Source of the DNA: Rivularia sp. MS3 | GTDB lineage: Bacteria; Cyanobacteriota; Cyanobacteriia; Cyanobacteriales; Nostocaceae | NCBI GenBank assembly: GCA_019192545.1 | Contig: JAHCMI010000027.1 | Coordinates: 32,519 to 96,518, forward strand | Reading direction: 5' to 3' | Length of the DNA: 64,000 nt | Part shown: piece after piece, positions 28,045-37,182 of the stretch | Layout of the letters: the number at the start of each line of letters is the position of its first letter | Position numbering within the stretch: the first letter of the stretch is position 1 | Position numbers and translations under genes: made by a program | Notes under the pieces: generated by a model | What the model saw: the letters and a program-made list of their open reading frames with translations, nothing else | Database searches by the model: none | Told to the model about the DNA's origin: nothing

Positions 28045-28084
28045 CGTCCTAAAACGCAATGTTTACGACGAGCTTTTTAGGACG
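28045..28084. repeat. Stem-loop with arm CGTCCTAAAA at border of tnpB locus
   Basis: CGTCCTAAAA (28045-28054) pairs exactly with TTTTAGGACG (28075-28084) over a 20-base loop. It abuts the first 105-bp direct repeat, so it may be the left-end structure of the element. Confidence 0.5.
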
Positions 28085-28188
28085 AGACGATACCTATAAA
28101 AATGGGGCAGGCTTCATTTATCCGAGATGCCGATTACTAACAAGTCAATTTGTTTTAAAGCCTGCCCCATTCTTTACGGAGATTTCAG
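28084..28188. repeat. 105-bp direct repeat with 14-bp stem, copy 1
   Basis: Nearly identical to 28412-28516. Inside, AATGGGGCAGGCTT (28101-28114) pairs perfectly with AAGCCTGCCCCATT (28158-28171). This copy overlaps the 3' end of the ribbon-helix-helix-like gene on the minus strand and provides its last codons and stop. Confidence 0.85.
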
Positions 28189-28341
28189 GACAGCAAGGCT
28201 TTTATCAATCTCTTCGGATGCCAACGAGTCAATGAAGTCTTCGATTACTGCCGTCATTGATTTGTCCTTGCTCGCCGCGTACAACCGAAGTTTATTCATT
28301 CTACGGTCACTCAATCTTACTTCCAGCTTTTTATTTTTCAT
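28174..28341 (-). CDS. Small ribbon-helix-helix-like protein beside tnpB
   Basis: 55 residues, ATG 28341 to TAA 28174. The protein has MKNKKLEVRLSDRRMNKLRL, then helix YAASKDKSMTAVIEDFIDSL and a short tail ending VLKSP. A basic beta-strand (KLEVRLS), then helix-turn-helix with the 'SMTAVIEDFI' second helix, is the pattern of CopG/Arc-type DNA-binding proteins. It is divergent from tnpB; the 175 bp between the starts contains repeat copy 2. It could repress tnpB or mark the element; both are inference. The plus-strand frame over the same DNA has no protein features. Confidence 0.65.
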   Translation of the reverse strand: MKNKKLEVRLSDRRMNKLRLYAASKDKSMTAVIEDFIDSLASEEIDKSLAVLKSP

Positions 28342-28411
28342 TGTTATCCTGACATTATCATTACATTTATGTTAGTATATGTATAGGTCGAACAACAAGG
28401 GATTTATTTAT

Positions 28412-28516
28412 GAGACGGTACCTATAAAAATGGGGCAGGCTTCATTTATCCGAGATGCCGATAACCAACAAGTTAATTTGTTTTAAAGCCTGCCCCATTT
28501 TTTACGGAGATTTTAG
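28412..28516. repeat. 105-bp direct repeat with 14-bp stem, copy 2 (tnpB leader)
   Basis: It differs from copy 1 at about seven positions and keeps the perfect AATGGGGCAGGCTT/AAGCCTGCCCCATT stem. It ends exactly at the tnpB start codon and contains its ribosome site GGAG (28506-28509). The stem therefore forms the 5' leader of the tnpB message. Confidence 0.85.
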
Positions 28517-29782
28517 ATGAGAATTTCATATCAATACCGATTAAAACCTAACAAAGAGCAGCGAGAAAATATTGATAACACGCTCGATATGTTGCGTTGT
28601 CAATATAATTATCAGCTAGCACAAAGGTTTGATTGGTACGAACAGAATCGTTGTTCTGTAGATAGATGTCCTCTTGTTTGTCACCTTCCTGAGTTGTCGG
28701 ATAAACCTAACCGTTTTAGTCAGCAAGCATCGTTAAAGCAACTTAAGGAAGAACGCCCTTGGTACAAAAACATTCACTCACAGGTATTACAAGAAGTTCC
28801 GAAAAAGGTTGAGATTGCATTTGATAGATGGCTCAAAGGTGACTGCAACGGTAAAAAATCGGGACGACCAAGATTCAAAGGTGCAGGGCAATATAAAACT
28901 TTTACTTATCCACAATTCAAGCAACATCATTTTGTTGGCAATAAAATTACCTTGTCAAAGATTGGTGATGTGAAAATAATTGTTCATCGTCCTATACCAG
29001 ATGGTTTCGTTATAAAAACCCTATCAGTTACAAAGAAAGCTAATGGTTACTATGTAACTCTAAGTTTAGATAATAAAGAAGTCCCAACAATTAAACCTGA
29101 TTTCAATGTAGATAATATTGTTGGCGTTGATGTAGGATTAATAGACTTTTATGTTGACTCTGATAATAACCGAGTAGAAGCGCCAAAACATCTACGCAAA
29201 GCTGAACGTAAATTAAAGTCAGCACAACGCAAAGTATCGCGTAGAAAGAAAGGTTCTAATCGTCGTAAAAAAGCAATCAAACAATTAGGCATTAAGCACA
29301 AAAAAGTTGCTGATACCCGCAAAGATTTCCACTTCAAAACAGCTAAAAAATTCCTATCTAAGTATGATGTAATTGCTGTTGAGAAGTTGAATGTCAAAGG
29401 ACTTGCTAGAACACGATTGGCTAAGTCGATTCATGATGCCGGATGGAGTCAGTTTGTAAATATACTTTCATTCAAAGCCGAAAATGCTGGACTGAAAGTA
29501 ATAGCTGTTTCTCCAAACGGTACAAGCCAAGAATGTTCTAACTGCGGTCATGTAGTGAAAAAGCCAAGGCGGTTCGGTGGAGGAAGATTCCCCCACCGAC
29601 TCGCCGCGTTGTCTCAGAGAATGCACAATTGCCCGGTATGTCATACCAGCATTTGTCGCGACCTCAACGCAGCGGTAAATATCAGGAATCGTGGGACGCA
29701 CGACCTGTCTAATCAAGCCAAGTCAATGTCTTCAAAGAAGAGTCGTTTGGAAGCTCACACTGTAATCTCTGATTCAGTGTGA
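28517..29782 (+). mobile_element. tnpB: tnpB, RNA-guided nuclease of an IS200/IS605-family element
   Basis: 421 residues. N-terminal MRISYQYRLKPNKEQRENI helix-turn-helix, then the RuvC-like nuclease with all three acidic residues: Asp in GVDVGLIDF, Glu in AVEKLNVKGL, Asp in CRDLNAAVNI. A zinc ribbon CSNCG...CPVC lies between the second and third. The ribbon loop carries about 14 extra residues (RRFGGGRFPHRLAA) encoded by a palindromic sequence at 29575-29598. No tnpA (Y1 transposase) is present, so this is a tnpB-only (IS1341-type) locus. TnpB makes guided DNA cuts that help retain the element. Looks intact. Confidence 0.93.
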
Positions 29783-29783
29783 G
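29754..29783 (+). other. Hairpin at tnpB 3' end (right end / guide RNA scaffold candidate)
   Basis: CTCACACTG (29754-29762) pairs exactly with CAGTGTGAG (29775-29783), overlapping the tnpB stop codon. In IS200/IS605 elements the guide (omega) RNA comes from this region and runs into the flank, so the guide would follow about 29784-29810. The exact RNA end cannot be read here. Confidence 0.5.
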
Positions 29784-29979
29784 TAAGTCACAACACGAAC
29801 GGTTGGATAAACCTCGAAGAAAGTTAGGAGTAACGAGTAGCAAGTAAAAAGGTAATTATTTTTCCAATTATCAATGTTCAATGCCCAATCCCCCATTCCC
29901 AAAATTTGTATTCGGGTATAAAAATAAATTACTTAACTATCCGCTATATTTACGGTGTAGTTGACTGGGAACTAAAAAA

Positions 29980-31179
29980 ATGCATTGGCGAAGATTTTCT
30001 TTTCTTGTAATCTTAGGGTTTGCGCTGACTATATTTAGTTTTGCTTGTACAAACCTGAATCGAGAAGCGACACAAACACCTCAAACACCAACTACACAAC
30101 AAACCGATAAACCACAGATATCAAGTTTACCTCCGCAGACACAAGAAATTGTCAAAAGTGCTGGTGCAAATGATTTATTTTATCCCCCTCGTGGAGATGT
30201 GCGTTTAGTCGCTATCAGCGATTTAAATTCAGCTTATGGCTCTACCGACTACGATCCAGAAGTTGATAAAGCAATTAATTTATTACCTTTTTGGCAACCG
30301 GATATGGTAGTTTGTAGCGGTGACATGATAGCCGGTCAAAAAAAGTCGCTGACAGAAGCACAAATTAAAGCAATGTGGGCAGCTTTCGACAACCATATTG
30401 CAGCACCTTTACGTCAGGCAAATATTCCTTTCGGCTTCACCATCGGCAATCATGACGCTTCGGGTGCGAAAAAAGAAGGCAATTTTGTCTTTGAACAAGA
30501 AAGAGATTTAGCCTCCGAATACTGGAACAATCCCGAACACGATCCCGGAATCGAATTTATCGACAAAAGCCAATTCCCATTTTTCTACACCTTCAAACAT
30601 AAAGATATTTTCTTCATGGCTTGGGATGGTTCAACCCATAGAATTCCCCCCGATAAACTGGCTTGGGTAGAAAAAGCATTAGCAAGCCCACAAGCACAAC
30701 AAGCCAAAATGCGAATTCTATTAAGTCATTTACCTTTATACGCAGTTGCAGAAGGGCGTAACAAATTTGGCGCGGTAATGGCAAACGCCGATGAATTGCG
30801 ACAAATGTTAGAAAAATACAACGTTCATACCTATATCAGCGGTCATCAACATGCATATTATCCTGGTCATCGCGGTAAATTACAGCTACTACATATGGGA
30901 CTTATAGGTTCGGGGCCTCGTGCATTAATTGGAACACAAGTACCTTCAGCAAAAGCAATTACGGTGGTTGATATTAACTTTAATTCTCCAGAATTAACTA
31001 CCTATACTACTTACGATATGAAAACTTTAGAACTGATCGAGTACAAACAACTTCCTCGGTTTTTAACAGGTCATAACGGTATCGTTTTACGCCGAGACGT
31101 AGAATACAAAGATTTAAAAGCAGAAGAAAAAGCAGCTTGTGTAGATAAAATAGGCGAACAATTTTGCCAGAATCAGTGA
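29980..31179 (+). CDS. Calcineurin-like metallophosphoesterase lipoprotein
   Basis: 399 residues. Lipoprotein signal with FSFAC (Cys23), then a Thr/Gln/Pro-rich linker (about 25-60). Metal-binding motifs are in order: AISDLNS (D-x-N variant of DxH), VCSGDMI (GD), TIGNHDAS (GNHD), LLSHLPLY (H), ISGHQHAYY (GHxH). The DxH-to-DxN change at the first motif may alter metal use. Expected: surface or periplasmic phosphodiesterase/phosphomonoesterase acting on released phosphate esters. Monocistronic by spacing. Family certain, substrate unknown. Confidence 0.9.
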   Translation: MHWRRFSFLVILGFALTIFSFACTNLNREATQTPQTPTTQQTDKPQISSLPPQTQEIVKSAGANDLFYPPRGDVRLVAISDLNSAYGSTDYDPEVDKAINLLPFWQPDMVVCSGDMIAGQKKSLTEAQIKAMWAAFDNHIAAPLRQANIPFGFTIGNHDASGAKKEGNFVFEQERDLASEYWNNPEHDPGIEFIDKSQFPFFYTFKHKDIFFMAWDGSTHRIPPDKLAWVEKALASPQAQQAKMRILLSHLPLYAVAEGRNKFGAVMANADELRQMLEKYNVHTYISGHQHAYYPGHRGKLQLLHMGLIGSGPRALIGTQVPSAKAITVVDINFNSPELTTYTTYDMKTLELIEYKQLPRFLTGHNGIVLRRDVEYKDLKAEEKAACVDKIGEQFCQNQ

Positions 31180-31255
31180 GCAGTTAAAAATTATCTTCTA
31201 AAAATTATCTTCTTTACGAGCCGATGCAAAATATACAACTCTGTGATAGGTACTG

Positions 31256-31462
31256 ATGACGGGCTGGATGGTTTATGGAGGTTTAGCTTTCGCCATTTTT
31301 ATTTCGGCGATCGCCTGATTAGTTTCTGGAGATTGGTTAAGCTTTTTCGCGGTATTACCTGCTTTACTTCTTGCTGCCGTTTTCCTAATAATTCTATGGA
31401 GAGGAGCAAATAGAAACCTATCTGTGAAGGAAAATCAAACTATAACAATATTGAAGAATTAA
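31256..31462 (+). pseudogene. Small two-helix membrane protein broken by an in-frame TGA
   Basis: ATG 31256 reads MTGWMVYGGLAFAIFISAIA to TGA 31316-31318. The same frame continues without a break to TAA 31460: LVSGDWLSFF then a second hydrophobic helix AVLPALLLAAVFLIILW and a polar tail. The two halves together make a sensible 68-residue two-helix membrane protein, so the TGA (one change from TGG, Trp) looks like a nonsense mutation. A chance frame cannot be excluded. Confidence 0.45.
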
Positions 31463-31804
31463 AACGGGAGCATGCCAAATATGTCAAAACATATTTTGGT
31501 CAATTTGCCTGCGCTGGGATGCTCCTAATTAAACCGAAAATAGTTGTAGCTAACGTTATCAGGACTTACGCACGGGCTACGAACTTACGTCCGGGCCGAG
31601 CGAAGCGAAGTAATCGCAAACCTTGATTTTTCGTCACGAGTGCGTAAGTCCTAGTTATATATATGCTTATAATTTTAGAGGATTATTCAAATTAGGTAAT
31701 TTTTTATGAATATAAAAACTAAAATCTATCGAAGCTATGATTCTTATGAGAAGTTTTCTTAATGTTAACTACTCTTAATTACACAGGTAATTATATTAAA
31801 AGAG
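31463..31804. other. Intergenic region with a MITE
   Basis: 31561-31652 is a MITE (listed separately). The remainder is AT-rich and I see no gene in it. Confidence 0.5.
31561..31652. repeat. MITE with AGGACTTACGCA ends, copy A
   Basis: Perfect 12-bp inverted ends AGGACTTACGCA / TGCGTAAGTCCT, 92 bp, no coding capacity. A relative with the same ends (one mismatch) lies at 41342-41465, and 43755-43890 shares the interior. Confidence 0.85.
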
Positions 31805-32053
31805 GTGATAGTTTTCTATCTACATTCTTTAGAAAAGTGCGAATGCAATTATTTAAAAGTAAAAGCTTATCTGTTAAACAAAGGATTACCAGACTACAAT
31901 TGCGAAGCTTGCGAAAATAGAGAAATATCTTTATTTTTCAGCTATAAACATCAAGTTTATAGCAAATATTCGAGAATAAAGTATATTTTAGTAATTCTCT
32001 ATTTTCAGCTTCAAGACAAGAGTGGAATAGGTAAACACCAGAAGAAAAATTGA
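31805..32053 (+). CDS. Possible small protein of unknown function
   Basis: GTG 31805 opens an 82-codon frame with four Cys near the N-terminal half (KCEC, NCEAC) and a hydrophobic stretch (YILVILYF). Codon choice resembles the neighbours and GAGGTG provides a weak ribosome site overlapping the start. There is no family resemblance, and the frame may be fortuitous in AT-rich DNA. Confidence 0.25.
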   Translation: MIVFYLHSLEKCECNYLKVKAYLLNKGLPDYNCEACENREISLFFSYKHQVYSKYSRIKYILVILYFQLQDKSGIGKHQKKN

Positions 32054-32116
32054 TTTCGATATTTGTTTTTCAGCCATGATGTTGAATTACACATCATTTA
32101 AATAAAGATTTTATTC

Positions 32117-32440
32117 TCAACAATAACAGCCTACATCTTCCCCACAATCATCAGCTAAATAACAAAGCGCTCGGAATCGCAAACCAATTACTTCCTCGTA
32201 CAAAGGATTAAGTTTGCATAAGGGTGGAATACTTAAGATAGTACGTCCAAATAAAGAAATATCTCGCTCAAAAGGGCATTGTGTAGGAATAGTTCGGCAA
32301 ATAAAATGGGCTAATGCAACGTTATTCATTTCCAAGTTATTCAGCCACTGACGTATAGGATATAACCCATCGAACCAAGTCATTTCAGGCTTCATTAAAT
32401 TAAAAGTGGTTTGAGGAGTACGTCTGATTAGATTTAACAT
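32117..32440 (-). CDS. Mo-dependent nitrogenase C-terminus-like protein
   Basis: 107 residues from ATG 32440 (a TTG at 32452 is the alternative; GGATAAAG precedes the ATG). The sequence PIRQWLNNLE...LAHFICRTIPTQCPFERDI, then FGRTILSIPPLCKLNPLYE and LRFRALCYLADDCGEDV matches what I know of the cyanobacterial 'Mo-dependent nitrogenase C-terminus' family, a small conserved domain with invariant Cys residues. Despite the name it is not a nitrogenase subunit, and no nif genes are nearby. Function unknown. Confidence 0.8.
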   Translation of the reverse strand: MLNLIRRTPQTTFNLMKPEMTWFDGLYPIRQWLNNLEMNNVALAHFICRTIPTQCPFERDISLFGRTILSIPPLCKLNPLYEEVIGLRFRALCYLADDCGEDVGCYC

Positions 32441-33070
32441 TGCTTTATCCAAATGTGTTTAACTTGTAACCTATATTTGTAGTTTAGGCATAAGCTAAGC
32501 AAATGTAAATACTATTAAAATATAAAAAACATTTATTTGCTATAAGTTAAACTTAACTGTGGCTTGGCGCACATAGTTTCAGCTTATGAATTTTCGATGA
32601 AGAATGCAGGTTGGTTAAAGGCGTACCAATAATTCAGTAATTTACGAAGAGTGCAGACGCACCGTAACCTAAAAGCAGAGTTTAAGTTTTAGCTAAAATG
32701 AAGTCTTTAAAATTCAATTGATTCTGAGCTAACACAATCACTTTTCAATAAACCGATTCTGGAATATTTATAGATGTTACTGGTTATAGACAATTACATT
32801 TATGTTGCCTAAATAACACTTCTATAAACAATAAAATTTATGTAAATTAAAAAGTCATCAAATTACAAGTTACGCTTCAAATAAAGGTATTAACTAGCGT
32901 ATATTAGCATTTATAATTTATTCTTTATATCGTCATATACAAAATTTTGTCTTCAGAGGTAGAACTTTTAATTAAGATTTGACTCAATGGTTAGATGTTG
33001 AATGAGCAATATGACGAAATAATTATATTACAAAGTTATAAAGCTAAATGACAGCCGCGAAATAATTATT
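32441..33070. other. AT-rich intergenic region
   Basis: 630 bp with no gene. A loose inverted repeat (gcaggttggttaaaggcg ... gcaccgtaacctaa, 32606-32672) resembles the ends of the 209-bp repeats elsewhere in the window. The rest is AT-rich, presumably the promoter of the SLH gene at 33071. Confidence 0.4.
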
Positions 33071-34267
33071 ATGAAAATACCAAATAATAACTTTTATAAA
33101 AGAGTGAAACAGGCTTTATATTATTGCTCATTAGGAATATATAGCAGCGTTATTTATTTGAATATGGCTCCCAAAGCAAACGCTCAAACATATTCTGATA
33201 TAAAAGGTCATTGGGCTGAGGAATGTATTCAAAATCTAAGCCAGCAAGGAATTATATCGGGATATTCACGCGGTATTTTTCGACCTAATAGTATAATCAG
33301 CCGCGCTGAATATGCAACGATGCTGACAAAAGCGTTTCCTTATATTCGAGCAACACGTCCGGTAACAAATTTTAATGATGTTTCATCTGTTCATTGGGCT
33401 AAAGAAGCTATCAGTAATGCTTACACAAAAAGATTTATTTCTGGTTATCCCAATCAAGTTTTTAATCCCAATCAAAAAGTTTCTCGTGTAGAAGCTTTTG
33501 TCGCTTTAGCAACTGGTCTAAATTATTCGGTTCCTGCTTTTCCAAACCAAATTCTTAATGCAATTTATGATGATGCGAGTCAAATACCGGAGTATGCAAG
33601 AGGTTTAATTGCTGCTGCTACACAACAAGGTATTCTTATTACTTCTCCCAAACCTAGGTTAAAAAAAAGATTAATCAGTCCATACGAACCTGCTACAAGG
33701 GGACAAATAGCGGCTGCTTTATGCCAAGTCAAAAAACTGTCTGGTGTTGCTAATGAGTATGTAGTTAAACCTAATAGTAATCCGCCCAATAAACAAGCTG
33801 GTGATGTTCCGATTAATTTAGGACAAACCTGCACTAATAAAGCCATAGGTTATACAGTTAGTTATCCCGTGGGATGGCGAACGAATTCTGGGGATGTTTT
33901 AAAATATTGTCAGGTATTTGATTTCCGCTCGATTCAACTGCGAGAAAGAAGCGAAGATTTTGATGAAGCGGTTTACTTCGACTTAGAAAAAGTTCCATTC
34001 GAGCGAATTTTGAATGCACAAAGTCAAGGTTTGCGAGAAATTTCTCGCGAGCAAACAACCGTCAACAGTCGCCGTGCTGTTGTAATTGAAAGTGAGTATA
34101 CAGGTTTAACAATCTTACCTAAAGGAGTACGTTCGTATAAATACCTGATCGATTTTAACGATAAAACTTTAGTTGTAGTGACTTATCAGGTAAAAAGTCA
34201 AAACTATCAAAGAAATAAAAAGGTACTTGATAAAATGATTGAAAGCATTAAATTTTTTAAATCCTAA
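33071..34267 (+). CDS. Exported SLH-domain protein
   Basis: 398 residues. Signal sequence ending PKANAQ (about 1-38). Three SLH repeats follow: SDIKGHWAEECIQNLSQQGI with RPNSIISRAEYATML, NDVSSVHWAKEAISNAYTKR with NPNQKVSRVEAFVAL, and DDASQIPEYARGLIAAATQQ with PATRGQIAAAL. The C-terminal domain (about 255-398, starting CTNKAIGYTVSYPVGWRTNS) resembles PsbP-like/'YPxGW' folds seen after SLH repeats in cyanobacteria. Role: envelope protein attached to the cell wall; biochemical function unknown. Confidence 0.88.
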   Translation: MKIPNNNFYKRVKQALYYCSLGIYSSVIYLNMAPKANAQTYSDIKGHWAEECIQNLSQQGIISGYSRGIFRPNSIISRAEYATMLTKAFPYIRATRPVTNFNDVSSVHWAKEAISNAYTKRFISGYPNQVFNPNQKVSRVEAFVALATGLNYSVPAFPNQILNAIYDDASQIPEYARGLIAAATQQGILITSPKPRLKKRLISPYEPATRGQIAAALCQVKKLSGVANEYVVKPNSNPPNKQAGDVPINLGQTCTNKAIGYTVSYPVGWRTNSGDVLKYCQVFDFRSIQLRERSEDFDEAVYFDLEKVPFERILNAQSQGLREISREQTTVNSRRAVVIESEYTGLTILPKGVRSYKYLIDFNDKTLVVVTYQVKSQNYQRNKKVLDKMIESIKFFKS

Positions 34268-34301
34268 TTAGATAAACTGTTCGGGGTGCATCACTAAACA
34301 A

Positions 34302-36554
34302 TCACTGACAAATTGGAATCTCAACTATAAACTTTGTACCTTTGTCTAATTCAGAATCGCAATAAATTTTTCCTTTATGGGTTTCGACAATAATTTGATA
34401 GCTAATTGACAAACCCAATCCCGTGCCTTTTCCAACTGGTTTAGTAGTAAAAAACGGGTTGAATATATTTTTACAAACTTCTTCATCTATACCGGTACCG
34501 TTATCAATAATACAAATTCTGACCCGATTTTCATCAATAACTTGTGTTGCAATAGAAATACTAGCAGTTGTATCGGATGTTCTCAACTCACTTAATGCAT
34601 CAATTGCATTCGCCACAATATTCATGAAAACTTGATTTAATTTCCCTGCGTAACACTCTACTAAGGGGATTTGAGCGTAATTCTTGATTATTTGAATCTC
34701 GGATTGAGTAGAATTCTTTTTTAATCGATGCTGTAAAATAAGTAAAGTACTATCGATTCCTTCGTGAATATTAACTTGTTTGTAGTCTGCTTCATCTAAA
34801 CGCGAAAAACTCCGCAGTGATTTCACAATTTCTCGAATGCGAACTGTGCCAATATTCATCGATGCAAGGATTTTAACGGAATCTTCCTTAATAAACTCTA
34901 AATCAACTTCGTCTATTTTCCCTTGTAATAATTCTGGGGTTTCCGGAAAATTTTCTTGGTAAAAATCAATGATTTCTAATAAGTCTTTAATATAAGTTTG
35001 AACAAATTCAATATTTGCGTGAATAAAATTGACTGGATTATTGATTTCATGAGCCACACCTGCTACTGTTTGTCCGAGAGCAGACATTTTCTCGGTTTGC
35101 AACATCTGTGCTTGAGTATCTCGTAAATTGGCTAAAGTTTTTTGTAATTCTTGGGTTCGTTCTTCGACTTTATTTTCTAACTCTGCTTTAGCATTTTCTA
35201 AGTTGCCGAATGTTGTATTTAACTGGTTTGCCATGATATTAAATGAAGTGGCTAGCTTACCAATTTCATCTTCTCGGTTTAGCTCTAGATTTATATCTAA
35301 TTTACCTACTGAAATATCATCGGCAACCGTAATTAATTCATGTAAAGGTGTAGCAATATCTTTATCTATAACTAAGTATAATAATATAATTTCAATTACT
35401 AAAGATATTAGTGCTGCGACCAAAATAAATTTAATTGTTCCAATTGCAAAATTAGAAAGCAGCGATTTAGGATAAACTGTCACAAAGTACCAATCAGTGC
35501 TTTTAAGACGAGAAAATCCCAAATATGTTTTATCTTTTATATTCTCAAGTACACCAAAATTATTAGTTTGTTGTTGAATAATTTCAAAAGTATGGCTTAA
35601 TGCTTGGTTATTTAGCTCCTGAACTTTTAATTTTCCCCGTGCTGCCATAATTTCTTTCATATATTTAGGATGCGCGATTAAACGCCCATCTTTATGAAAA
35701 ATTAGGTTATAGGTTCCCGGCAATATATCATTTATTGTATTCTTCATTAAATCAGAGAGTACAATATCTTGACCAACTATACCGATGAGATGATTATTAT
35801 TATCGTAAGCTGGATTTAAAGCAGAAACCATCCAATCATTGGCTGTAGCATCATAATATAAACCAGTCCAAACTGATTTTCTTTCGGGATTATGCTGTGC
35901 ATCGGCTGTATAATAATATTCTTGTTTATTTACGTTCAAGTCTGAATCAGCTTGAATTACCCAAGGCATTCCTTTCCAGTAGCCTACTAAAGAATTACTA
36001 GAAGTAATAAAATATGTACATGCAAAACGATTGTTCCATGCATGACCGTAGCTATTAACTAATTCATAAGCAGTTAGTAAAATCTGTTTGTCTTTATTAT
36101 CAAGTTTGACATTTTTACCAATAAAAGAATTAGGAAAATTAACTGTATCAAATTCCTGTACCGGTTGATTTTGAGGAAAGTTTCTGATTGTTCCATCATT
36201 CCAATTAAAGTAAATACGGTCAAATTCGGCGTTTAAATCTTTTGCTGATGGGTTCTTAATTCCTTGCAAAATATTCTCGCTCAGAAGTTTTACATTATCC
36301 TGAGATAATTGGAAAATAAAGCTTTCCCGCTGTCCTCTTTGAGTAATATATTTATCTAACTGTTGTTTTGTCTGAATTTCTAAATTTGACATTACGTGAA
36401 CATAGCTAATGATTGTAGATATCAAGACTACAATCGTTATCCGTAAAGCCATATTCAAAAGAATCTTCCGCGTTAGAGAAGATTCTTTTATTGATTGTAA
36501 GTAATTTTCGGCTACAGCTTTAGGAAACAACCCCTGGATGAAACTAGCAGGCAT
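34302..36554 (-). CDS. Membrane sensor histidine kinase with Cache-type domain
   Basis: 750 residues. TM1 (about 33-53), a large extracytoplasmic region (54-370) whose second half (YYYTADAQHNPERKSVWTG, ALNPAYDNNNHLIGIVGQDI, LIFHKDGRLIAHP) is a dCache domain, TM2 (about 371-397), HAMP (about 398-450), coiled coil, GVAHEINNP with His502, N box NQVFMNIVANAIDAL, G1 DNGTGID and G2 GKGTGLGLS. The kinase core is very close to that of the GAF kinase at 7612, including the same insert. dCache domains bind small ligands such as amino acids. No regulator is adjacent; partner unknown. Confidence 0.92.
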   Translation of the reverse strand: MPASFIQGLFPKAVAENYLQSIKESSLTRKILLNMALRITIVVLISTIISYVHVMSNLEIQTKQQLDKYITQRGQRESFIFQLSQDNVKLLSENILQGIKNPSAKDLNAEFDRIYFNWNDGTIRNFPQNQPVQEFDTVNFPNSFIGKNVKLDNKDKQILLTAYELVNSYGHAWNNRFACTYFITSSNSLVGYWKGMPWVIQADSDLNVNKQEYYYTADAQHNPERKSVWTGLYYDATANDWMVSALNPAYDNNNHLIGIVGQDIVLSDLMKNTINDILPGTYNLIFHKDGRLIAHPKYMKEIMAARGKLKVQELNNQALSHTFEIIQQQTNNFGVLENIKDKTYLGFSRLKSTDWYFVTVYPKSLLSNFAIGTIKFILVAALISLVIEIILLYLVIDKDIATPLHELITVADDISVGKLDINLELNREDEIGKLATSFNIMANQLNTTFGNLENAKAELENKVEERTQELQKTLANLRDTQAQMLQTEKMSALGQTVAGVAHEINNPVNFIHANIEFVQTYIKDLLEIIDFYQENFPETPELLQGKIDEVDLEFIKEDSVKILASMNIGTVRIREIVKSLRSFSRLDEADYKQVNIHEGIDSTLLILQHRLKKNSTQSEIQIIKNYAQIPLVECYAGKLNQVFMNIVANAIDALSELRTSDTTASISIATQVIDENRVRICIIDNGTGIDEEVCKNIFNPFFTTKPVGKGTGLGLSISYQIIVETHKGKIYCDSELDKGTKFIVEIPICQ

Positions 36555-37182
36555 TATCGTAACTTTATACTATATTGATTATTTAACGTACCCAAATTGA
36601 TACTCAGTTTCACCACGGAGTATCCCAATTAAAAAAATTTGTCTGACACCTTACCAAGAAAGGCAGTCGGCAGTCGGCAGTGGGCAGTAGAAAATTCAGT
36701 TTCCGGCTGCCCACGCGGGTTTAAAGCCCCTGAATTTATTTATGGAAAATTTTCAATATTTTTTCGGTTCGGCGTAGTACGAAAAAAATACGTCTCTGCT
36801 TTGAAACCCCTTAATTTATTCATGGGGTTATGACTGCCGACTGCCCACAAACCAGCGGCCCTTCATAAAAGCAAAATTAAAAACGAAGGCTTTGTTTGTG
36901 TAACTTTAAGTTTTAACTTCAAAGTATGGGTGAAATTCCCCACTATCATACGGTGTAAGAATTGCGATGGGCGTTATACTCCATTGCAATTCTGACTTTC
37001 TTCCCTTTTCCCTCTTCTTTTAGCATCCGTCTTAAGGATACAGGCTTTTTACTGCATTAGCTTTGACTGCGTTTCACCCAACATAAAAAACTATTTAGCA
37101 GAAAATTTAAGTAAAGCCCTAAATTGCTTGCTACAAATAATTATTTGGTAACTGCATACTGAATCACTGTTTACCGTGAAAA
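36555..37182. other. Intergenic region with a structured segment
   Basis: No gene. 36656-36690 has 'ggcagtcggcagtcggcagtgggcag' type repeats. 36930-36995 is potentially structured: 'gggtgaaattcccc' then an inverted repeat (AGAATTGCGATGG at 36958-36970 with CCATTGCAATTCT at 36982-36994), which recalls parts of the FMN riboswitch, but conserved halves are missing and no riboflavin gene follows. I leave it unnamed. Confidence 0.35.

Noticed and set aside
28127..28375. 82-codon plus-strand frame between the 105-bp repeats
   Set aside because: It is antisense to a better 55-residue minus-strand gene with RHH-like sequence.
29468..29716. Minus-strand frame inside tnpB
   Set aside because: Antisense to the zinc-ribbon/RuvC coding region; no features.
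36639..36833. 64-codon plus-strand frame
   Set aside because: Built from 'gcagtcggcagtcgg' and 'gtttaaagcccctgaattta' repeats.
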